A stretch of DNA of 28,348 bases, taken from UBA7446 sp049596455 (GTDB lineage Bacteria > Bacteroidota > Bacteroidia > Flavobacteriales > Flavobacteriaceae). The notes under the pieces are model-generated. The model did not search any database. It was not told the DNA's origin and saw nothing but the letters and a program-made list of their open reading frames with translations. How positions within the stretch are numbered: position 1 is the stretch's first letter; every line of letters starts with the position of its first letter. The DNA lies in NCBI GenBank assembly GCA_049596455.1, contig JBMYLP010000015.1:1-28348 (forward strand). Direction: 5' to 3'. The position numbers and the translations under genes are program-made. Below are positions 23,440 through 28,348 of the stretch, one piece after another.

Positions 23440-23690
23440 TTTTTCCCCCATTTTATTTTGTTCCAAACCCGCTCGTGAACTACGTACAAAATCATTTTTG
23501 TTACCAATTCTATACCTCCAATAGAAAGTGCAAAGGCTAGCTTTCCAGTGATGAAATAGGAAATAACAATAGTGTCCAGGGTGCCAATAATACGCCAACT
23601 CACTGATTTTATCAGTGAACGAGAAAAGCGTTCTTGCTGTGCGCTACGCTTTCCTTTTTTGGATGATATAATAAATTGATCTACTAACAT
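23436..23690 (-). CDS. DUF2061 small membrane protein
   Basis: This 84-aa protein has two membrane segments. SRSLIKSVSWRIIGTLDTIV is the DUF2061 signature, followed by SYFITGKLAFALSIGGIELV and KMILYVVHERVWNKIKWG. The function is unknown. It is the first gene of the sulfate-assimilation operon, and cysH starts inside its stop codon. I recall that DUF2061 proteins often accompany cys genes in this group, so a role in sulfate entry or envelope coupling is possible but unproven. The ATG lies 15 nt after a good -7 box. Confidence 0.85.
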   Translation of the reverse strand: MLVDQFIISSKKGKRSAQQERFSRSLIKSVSWRIIGTLDTIVISYFITGKLAFALSIGGIELVTKMILYVVHERVWNKIKWGKK

Positions 23691-23705
23691 AGTTTAAAAA
23701 CAAGG

Positions 23706-23713
23706 CAAATATA
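23706..23713 (-). promoter_or_regulatory. Candidate -7 box of the sulfur operon
   Basis: On the minus strand TATATTTG matches TAnnTTTG and ends 15 nt before the DUF2061 ATG. The upstream 19-20 nt hold a palindrome instead of a clear -33 TTTG, which suggests that regulator binding controls the promoter. Confidence 0.6.
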
Positions 23714-23716
23714 ATA

Positions 23717-23739
23717 AATACTATCAAATAGATAGGATT
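23717..23739. promoter_or_regulatory. Palindromic operator candidate between rrf2 and the sulfur operon
   Basis: The 23-bp site has 9-bp arms AATACTATC and GATAGGATT (one mismatch) with a perfect core CTATC-AAATA-GATAG. It begins 4 nt upstream of the -7 box of the sulfur operon and ends 18 nt before the -7 box of rrf2, so it covers the -33 region of both. Size and symmetry fit an Rrf2-family dimer. Confidence 0.6.
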
Positions 23740-23757
23740 AATAGAATTAATTTTTTT

Positions 23758-23765
23758 TACATTTG
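23758..23765 (+). promoter_or_regulatory. Candidate -7 box for rrf2
   Basis: TACATTTG is a full match to TAnnTTTG and lies 4 nt (TAGT) before the ATG at 23770, so the transcript would be leaderless or nearly so. Confidence 0.6.
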
Positions 23766-23769
23766 TAGT

Positions 23770-24183
23770 ATGATTTCAAATAAGTGCAAATACGCGATTA
23801 AAGCATTGACTCATATTGCTCGCCATGACGATGGTTCTAAGGCAGTTATGACTGCTGACATTGCACGAGAACAAGACATTCCACGTAAGTTTTTAGAAAT
23901 CATACTGCGCGATTTACGCAACAATCGCATTTTGGAAAGCAAAAGGGGCAAGGATGGTGGCTTTCGATTGTTGCGACCAGCAGAGGATATTAGTCTTACT
24001 GAAATCATGCGAATTATTGATGGACCCATTGCCATGTTGCCCTGTGTATCGTTAAATTATTACCGATCATGCGATGAATGCGACGAAGAAAATTGTGAAA
24101 TTAAGAGCGTTTTTGAACAAGTTCGAGACAGAACATTAGAAGTTTTAAATGGAAAAACAATAAAATCTCTAATTTTGACCTAG
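23770..24183 (+). CDS. Rrf2-family transcriptional regulator
   Basis: This 137-aa regulator has the Rrf2 start MISNKCKYAIKALTHIA and a winged helix with ADIAREQDIPRKFLEIILRDL (30-50). A GKDGGFRLLRP wing follows, then a cysteine cluster Cys92, Cys101, Cys104 and Cys109 (SCDECDEENC). Relatives use such cysteines to bind an iron-sulfur cluster (IscR, NsrR, RsrR); CymR, without a cluster, represses cysteine genes in Firmicutes. Here the gene is divergent from the sulfate-assimilation operon with a palindrome between them, so control of that operon is likely. HYC_CC_PP follows after 2 nt, which ties the regulator to the metal-uptake genes. Confidence 0.9.
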   Translation: MISNKCKYAIKALTHIARHDDGSKAVMTADIAREQDIPRKFLEIILRDLRNNRILESKRGKDGGFRLLRPAEDISLTEIMRIIDGPIAMLPCVSLNYYRSCDECDEENCEIKSVFEQVRDRTLEVLNGKTIKSLILT

Positions 24184-24185
24184 AT

Positions 24186-24572
24186 ATGAAGCGAATAGGT
24201 GCATTAGTATTGGCAGTTTTTGTCTTGCTTCTCTCTGTTGAGAGTAGCATTGGCATGCATTTTTGCCATGATGCTCTTGTAGAGACTTCTATCAATCGCT
24301 CGCTTTCTAGTTGTTGTAAAAAAACTACCGAACAACAACCCACGCTGACCAAGCAGTGTTGTGAAATGGCGCAGTTTACTGCAGAGCTTCAAGAAACTGT
24401 AGTTGCAGATATAGATGTGACCTTTAGTAAATTGGTGGCATTCATTCCTGTTATTCAATTTGAAATAAACGCATTTGAGCAAACGTCAAAACATCATTTT
24501 TTAAGGTCCGAATCACCTCCCGAACCGTATCAAACATCATTACATATTTTATTTGAACAATACTTGATTTGA
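24186..24572 (+). CDS. HYC_CC_PP family exported cysteine-rich protein
   Basis: This 128-aa protein begins with a hydrophobic signal segment (4-23), followed by MHFCHD with His25, Cys27 and His28. Two cysteine pairs come next, CC at 43-44 and CC at 58-59, and a PPEPY element lies near the end. The pattern matches the HYC_CC_PP family, whose function is unknown. The His and Cys arrangement suggests metal binding in the periplasm or outer leaflet. It lies 2 nt after rrf2 and just before a TonB-dependent receptor and an HMA-domain protein, which supports a role in metal handling, possibly copper. Confidence 0.85.
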   Translation: MKRIGALVLAVFVLLLSVESSIGMHFCHDALVETSINRSLSSCCKKTTEQQPTLTKQCCEMAQFTAELQETVVADIDVTFSKLVAFIPVIQFEINAFEQTSKHHFLRSESPPEPYQTSLHILFEQYLI

Positions 24573-24575
24573 TTG

Positions 24576-24599
24576 ACAAACAACCTCCGTTTTGTTTGT
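24576..24599 (+). promoter_or_regulatory. Inverted repeat before the TonB receptor gene
   Basis: ACAAACAA and TTGTTTGT form a perfect 8-bp inverted repeat with an 8-nt loop, between the HYC_CC_PP stop and the receptor ATG (24620). It is AT-rich. It could be a weak attenuating hairpin, an operator or chance; there is no T-run after it. Confidence 0.35.
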
Positions 24600-24619
24600 T
24601 TAATTTAAATCATAAAATC

Positions 24620-26845
24620 ATGTTCAAATCTTTTTTAACACTAATTCTTATCATAAATTTTGGTGCACTACATGCACAACACCTTGTCTCTGGATACGTC
24701 TATGAACAAGGCGACACCTCCCAACCACTTGCAGGCGCAAGTGTGTATTGGGAAAATTCATCTACAGGTACCGTTACCAACGATGAAGGCTATTTTTCAA
24801 TAGTCCACAAACCTGAAAACACCACTCTGGTGATTTCCTATTTAGGTTTTAAAACCGTGAAAATTACTTCTGGGTTTCATCATCCTATTGAAGTCGTTTT
24901 GGTTTCAGACGATGCAGCAGCATTGGATGAGGTAATCATTTCACAAAAGCGCAAGCCCTTGCAACGTGCTATTTTTACCCCCAGAAACGTAACCACCATT
25001 GGTAGCGATGAATTGCTAAAAGCAGCCTGTTGTAACCTTTCGGAGAGTTTTGAAACCAATCCGTCTATTGATGTAAACTATGCCGATGCGCTTACAGGGA
25101 CTAAGCAAATTCAAATGTTGGGACTGACAAGCCCTTACATATTGTTTACGCAAGAAAACATTCCCAGTTTGCGCGGAAGCAACCAAACTTTTGGGCTGAC
25201 TTTTACCCCAGGAACGTGGGTAGAGAGTATTCAAATCACCAAAGGTGCGGGAACCGTCACAAGTGGCTACGAAAGTGTTTCGGGACAAATCAATACGGAA
25301 CTGATAAAGCCCTTAACCGCACCGCCACTTTTTGTAAATGGTTATCGCTCTTTGGATGGGCGAAATGAAGTGAATATTCAAGCAAAGCAAGAGCTTTCTC
25401 CAAAATGGGCAACAACGCTTTTTTTGCATGGGAATCAGCGCACCAAAAAAACCGATCAAAACAGCGATGGGTTTTTGGATATGCCGCTTTCACATCAGTT
25501 TAATATCCTAAATCGATGGCAGTATATTGATGCAGAAAAAGGCTGGGTTGGCTTTGCCAGTTTGCGTTATCTTACAGATGAAAAGCAAGTTGGACAACTG
25601 GATTTCGATCCAAAGAAACATCAATTTGGTACGTCTTTTTGGGGTGGTGAACTCAAAACGGACAAATGGGACATAACCCTAAAAACAGGTTACGTTTTCC
25701 CCGAAATTCCATACAGAAGTTTTGGCTTTCAGTCGGCGGTTAGCCAACACAAACAAGAAGGTTATTTTGGCAACAACACCTATGATGTTTCCTATACAAG
25801 CTATTTTCATCATTTGGTGTATCAATCCATACTTGGCAATACGTTGCACAAATTCAAAGCAGGGTTGCAATACATGGCAGATGTTTATGACGAAACCGTT
25901 TTGGGAACTAAAATCCATAGAAATGAAACCAATTTAGGTGGATTTTTTGAGTATAGTTATGATAGTCAAGAGCAGTTTAACTTGATTTTAGGATTGCGAT
26001 TGGATCATCATAATACCCTTGGAAATTTTGTTACGCCACGTGCGCACATTCGATATGCGCTAAATGACAACAAAACGGTGTTGCGTTTTTCAGCAGGCGA
26101 GGGCAGACGTGTGTCTAGCATATTTGCCGAGCACCAAAAGTTTTTGGGAAGTCAGCGTATTTTAGCTATTGCGCAACCCACAAAACCCATGTATGGATTG
26201 CTTCCTGAACGTGCTTGGAATTATGGATTGAGTTGGATACAAAAGGCATCGCTTTTAAATCAGCCCATAGAAATGGGATTGGATGTGTATCGCACGCAAT
26301 TTACCAATCGCGTGGTGGTAGATTGGGAAACACCAGGCGCGATATCTTTTTATAATTTGGAAGGAAAAAGCCATGCGCAAAGTGTGCAATTTTCGGCAAG
26401 TACCAATTTTAATGAACGCATAGATGTACGCTTTGCTTACAAAGCCTATGACATCAAAACGACGTATAAATCAGGGATGAAGCGTGTACCACTTCAGCCC
26501 AAAACACGATGGTTTGCATTTTTGGGTTATGGCTCTGAAATAAACGCGGGAAAACAATGGCGCGCCGATGCTACTTTTCACCGTGTTGGACAGCAACGAT
26601 TGGCAGCAAAATTTGATACACCATCAAAAATGGCTGACGGATTTTCACTGTTGAGTTCACAACTTACACGCCAATTTTCGGATAACTTTTCGGTGTATTT
26701 GGGCGCAGAAAATTTGTTTGACGTAAAACAGTCTGATGCGGTTTTGGGTGCTTCCAATCCGTTTGGCGCAAGTTTTGATACCAGTCAGGTATATGCGCCT
26801 GTTTTTGGTAGAATGATATATGCGGGATTCCGCTTTAATTTATAA
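24620..26845 (+). CDS. TonB-dependent outer-membrane receptor, metal type
   Basis: This 741-aa receptor has a signal peptide (1-19, ending ALHAQ), then a carboxypeptidase-like beta-sandwich (20-100; GYVYEQGDTSQPLAGASVYW). The plug domain (about 115-225) contains LLKAACCNLSESFETNPSID and QIQMLGLTSPYIL. A 22-strand barrel ending in Phe-Asn-Leu (AGFRFNL) follows. The Cys-Cys in the plug and the neighbours suggest a metal or metal chelate as substrate, perhaps copper. The start at 24620 is chosen because the signal peptide begins there; an upstream TTG at 24569 adds 17 residues without a signal. It is 10 nt before the HMA-GDPD gene. Confidence 0.93.
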   Translation: MFKSFLTLILIINFGALHAQHLVSGYVYEQGDTSQPLAGASVYWENSSTGTVTNDEGYFSIVHKPENTTLVISYLGFKTVKITSGFHHPIEVVLVSDDAAALDEVIISQKRKPLQRAIFTPRNVTTIGSDELLKAACCNLSESFETNPSIDVNYADALTGTKQIQMLGLTSPYILFTQENIPSLRGSNQTFGLTFTPGTWVESIQITKGAGTVTSGYESVSGQINTELIKPLTAPPLFVNGYRSLDGRNEVNIQAKQELSPKWATTLFLHGNQRTKKTDQNSDGFLDMPLSHQFNILNRWQYIDAEKGWVGFASLRYLTDEKQVGQLDFDPKKHQFGTSFWGGELKTDKWDITLKTGYVFPEIPYRSFGFQSAVSQHKQEGYFGNNTYDVSYTSYFHHLVYQSILGNTLHKFKAGLQYMADVYDETVLGTKIHRNETNLGGFFEYSYDSQEQFNLILGLRLDHHNTLGNFVTPRAHIRYALNDNKTVLRFSAGEGRRVSSIFAEHQKFLGSQRILAIAQPTKPMYGLLPERAWNYGLSWIQKASLLNQPIEMGLDVYRTQFTNRVVVDWETPGAISFYNLEGKSHAQSVQFSASTNFNERIDVRFAYKAYDIKTTYKSGMKRVPLQPKTRWFAFLGYGSEINAGKQWRADATFHRVGQQRLAAKFDTPSKMADGFSLLSSQLTRQFSDNFSVYLGAENLFDVKQSDAVLGASNPFGASFDTSQVYAPVFGRMIYAGFRFNL

Positions 26846-26855
26846 ATTTAGCCTT

Positions 26856-27857
26856 ATGAAAATCAATGTAATAATCATGCTTTTTTTGACTGCAACAGCG
26901 GTATCGCAAACTGAAAAAGCGACTATTTCTGTTCGTGGTAATTGCGGGATGTGCAAAGCACGTATCGAAAAAGCAGCCATAAAAACCAAAGGGGTAAAGT
27001 ATGCCGTTTGGCAAACAGACACAGAAAAATTAACCGTGTTTTACAACACAAAAAAAACTTCTGTCAAACAAGTGGCAACGAACATTGCAGCTGTTGGGCA
27101 TGAAGCAAATGGTATTGTTGCTTCGGACGAAGCCTATGATGCTTTGCCTATGTGTTGTCAGTATGTCAAGGGGAAACCTTTAGTGATAGGGCATCGCGGT
27201 GCCATGGGACATGCTCCCGAAAATACGTTACCTTCTATCAGAGCTGCTCTAAAACTCGGCGTGGATGCTATTGAAATTGATGTATTTCGCATTGCTTCAG
27301 GTGAGTTGGTTGTTTTTCATGATAAAACCCTTGGAAAACTTACAAACGGAAGCGGTGCGATAGAGACCAAAACCCTTGATGAATTGTCAAAATTATCGGT
27401 GCTGGGAAGCGCCAAAATTCCAACGCTCAAAGAAGTACTTACAGAAATTAGTGGTGCAGCAAGTGTAAATGTGGAGCTTAAAGGCGCAAATACTGCCGAG
27501 GGCACAATTTCTCTTTTTGATGATTTTGTTTCCAGAGGAATTTTTACTACTGAACAGTTATATGTTTCTAGTTTTAATTGGGACGAACTCCGTGATTTTA
27601 GAAAAGTTACAAATAAATACGATATTGCCATACTGACAGATAAAAATCCGTTAGATGCGGTAGATATAGCCTATGAACTCAATGCAGTTGCTATCAATCC
27701 GAATTTCAGACAACTCAATGCTGATGTTGTCCACACCTTACAGGCCTATGGATTAAAAGTAATTCCCTATACGGTAAATAATCCAGCAGATATTGCTGCG
27801 CTTACTGAAATGGGCGTAAACGGTATTATTACGGATTATCCAGAGCGTATAGAGTAG
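26856..27857 (+). CDS. Secreted HMA domain - glycerophosphodiester phosphodiesterase fusion
   Basis: This 333-aa protein has a signal peptide (1-18). An HMA metal-binding domain (20-85) has Cys30 and Cys33 in GNCGMCKARIEKA, followed by YDALPMCCQY (94-103), the usual end of stand-alone flavobacterial HMA proteins. A short link leads to a complete GDPD domain (108-333): IGHRG (His113), PENT (121-124), Glu140 and Asp142 in AIEIDVF, FHDKTL (His155), ELKG (207-210) and a last IITDYPER. GDPD enzymes cleave glycerophosphodiesters to glycerol-3-phosphate and an alcohol. The frame is open throughout. The ATG at 26856 is 10 nt after the receptor stop and starts the signal peptide. Confidence 0.9.
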   Translation: MKINVIIMLFLTATAVSQTEKATISVRGNCGMCKARIEKAAIKTKGVKYAVWQTDTEKLTVFYNTKKTSVKQVATNIAAVGHEANGIVASDEAYDALPMCCQYVKGKPLVIGHRGAMGHAPENTLPSIRAALKLGVDAIEIDVFRIASGELVVFHDKTLGKLTNGSGAIETKTLDELSKLSVLGSAKIPTLKEVLTEISGAASVNVELKGANTAEGTISLFDDFVSRGIFTTEQLYVSSFNWDELRDFRKVTNKYDIAILTDKNPLDAVDIAYELNAVAINPNFRQLNADVVHTLQAYGLKVIPYTVNNPADIAALTEMGVNGIITDYPERIE

Positions 27858-27871
27858 CTTTATTATATGTA

Positions 27872-27903
27872 AAAACCCACAACTACTGTTGTGGGTTTTC
27901 TTT
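27872..27903 (+). terminator. Rho-independent terminator of the rrf2-HMA/GDPD unit
   Basis: AAAACCCACAAC-TACT-GTTGTGGGTTTT forms a perfect 12-bp stem, with a T-rich tail (TTTTCTTTT). It lies 14 nt after the stop of the HMA-GDPD gene. The A-run on the other side would allow it to work in both directions. Confidence 0.88.
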
Positions 27904-27925
27904 TAGATAATAAACAAAAGTTTAC

Positions 27926-27933
27926 TATCTTTG
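27926..27933 (+). promoter_or_regulatory. Candidate -7 box for the 43-aa ORF
   Basis: TATCTTTG fits TAnnTTTG and lies 24 nt before the ATG at 27958. No clear -33 is seen. Confidence 0.45.
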
Positions 27934-27957
27934 AAATGTAATTTTAAAACATTAGTT

Positions 27958-28089
27958 ATGAGTGTGATAGAATTAACAGATGACGAGCGAGATTTGATAA
28001 GTAGCATCAGGAATTACCGAAAAACCTATCCTCGTTCAATAGACTTAGAACTCTACATAGAGTTTTTGTTAGATAAATTGATGGAATAA
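27958..28089 (+). CDS. Small acidic protein, 43 aa, unknown
   Basis: An ATG at 27958 opens 43 codons to TAA at 28087-28089. The peptide SVIELTDDERDLISSIRNYR, then TYPRSIDLELYIEFLLDKLME, is acidic and helical. It starts after a strong terminator and behind its own -7 box. It has no signal peptide and I recognise no family. The short size and its place before a DUF5053-like gene suggest a small accessory or phage-derived module. Confidence 0.55.
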   Translation: MSVIELTDDERDLISSIRNYRKTYPRSIDLELYIEFLLDKLME

Positions 28090-28130
28090 TTATTCTCCGT
28101 TCTCTAAAGAATGGATTTAAAATATATAGT

Positions 28131-28348
28131 ATGGAAACCGTAGAAAAAAAATCCATAAAAGTAGCAATGTCAGATATTTTATTGAGTGTTAAATGGGCGC
28201 ACATTTCAACACATTACTTTGGCAAATCAAGAAGTTGGTTTAGTCAACGACTTAATGGATATGATGGCAATAATCTCGAAAATGACTTTTCTGATAAAGA
28301 AAAAGATATTTTAAAAAATGCACTTTACGATTTAGCTAATCGTATCCG
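28131..28348 (+). CDS. DUF5053-like small protein, 3' end beyond the window
   Basis: The ATG at 28131 opens a frame that runs off the right edge after 72 codons. The segment WAHISTHYFGKSRSWFSQRLNG, then a DKEKDILKNALYDLANRI tail, resembles DUF5053, short proteins of Bacteroidota found among mobile and phage-like genes. The YFGKSRSWxxQRLNG part looks like a helix-turn-helix-like turn, but DNA binding is not established. It lies 41 nt after the 43-aa ORF in the same direction. Assignment is from recall of the motif and is tentative. Confidence 0.6.
   Translation, partial: METVEKKSIKVAMSDILLSVKWAHISTHYFGKSRSWFSQRLNGYDGNNLENDFSDKEKDILKNALYDLANRI

Noticed and set aside
23439..23598. Longer CysH start
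   Set aside because: The extra 53 codons are another frame of the DUF2061 gene; the ATGA overlap at 23436-23439 marks the real start.

Overview
The window looks like chromosomal DNA of a member of the Flavobacteriaceae (Bacteroidota). The reasons are the recurring TAnnTTTG promoter boxes of this phylum, the long LepB signal peptidase, the gene order parA-parB-DUF5683-dapB-lepB-wbqC, and family members typical of this group (WbqC, DUF5683, HYC_CC_PP, a TonB receptor with a carboxypeptidase-like N-terminal domain, a sulfite reductase with a HEPN-like tail). The DNA is AT-rich and very compact. A run of 10 N inside the RNase P RNA gene shows that this is a scaffold, probably a draft or metagenome assembly.

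Layout. (1) 1-470: the start of dnaX (minus) and a broken rnpB (plus). (2) 475-7994, all minus: a long collinear block read as udk, ftsB-like, a DECR-like SDR, parA, parB, DUF5683, dapB, lepB, wbqC and a VOC protein. It joins nucleotide salvage, division, chromosome segregation, lysine/cell-wall precursor synthesis and protein export. (3) 8053-8693, minus: a tRNA-Pro unit with a good promoter, tRNA-Pro(TGG), a degenerate tRNA, tRNA-Pro(GGG), a tRNA 3'-end remnant and a terminator. The two defective copies carry the same 33-nt insertion in the T-loop. (4) 8798-15855: stress and envelope genes in small units: trxB, padR-pspC, a DUF4442 protein, a 58-aa protein, cyclophilin-oxyR, an acyltransferase, sodC and a DUF3089 lipoprotein.

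(5) 23690 down to 15857, minus: one tightly overlapping sulfate-assimilation operon. It holds DUF2061, cysH (4Fe-4S APS-reductase type), cysD, cysN, sulfite reductase, cobA and a Met8-like enzyme for siroheme, then a ferredoxin reductase and a 2Fe-2S ferredoxin that can supply the electrons. (6) 23770-27899, plus and divergent: an Rrf2 regulator, HYC_CC_PP, a TonB-dependent receptor and a secreted protein joining a heavy-metal-associated (HMA) domain to a glycerophosphodiester phosphodiesterase, closed by a strong terminator. A palindrome at 23717-23739 sits between the two units and overlaps both promoter regions, so the Rrf2 protein probably controls sulfate assimilation and perhaps the metal-uptake genes behind it. 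(7) 27958-28348: a 43-aa ORF and a partial small DUF5053-like gene.

The most interesting points are the shared T-loop insertion in tRNA-Pro remnants, the Rrf2 coupling of sulfur assimilation to a cysteine-rich metal-uptake set, the HMA-GDPD fusion, the HEPN tail on sulfite reductase, and repeated promoters only 4-5 nt from start codons, which suggests leaderless mRNAs.
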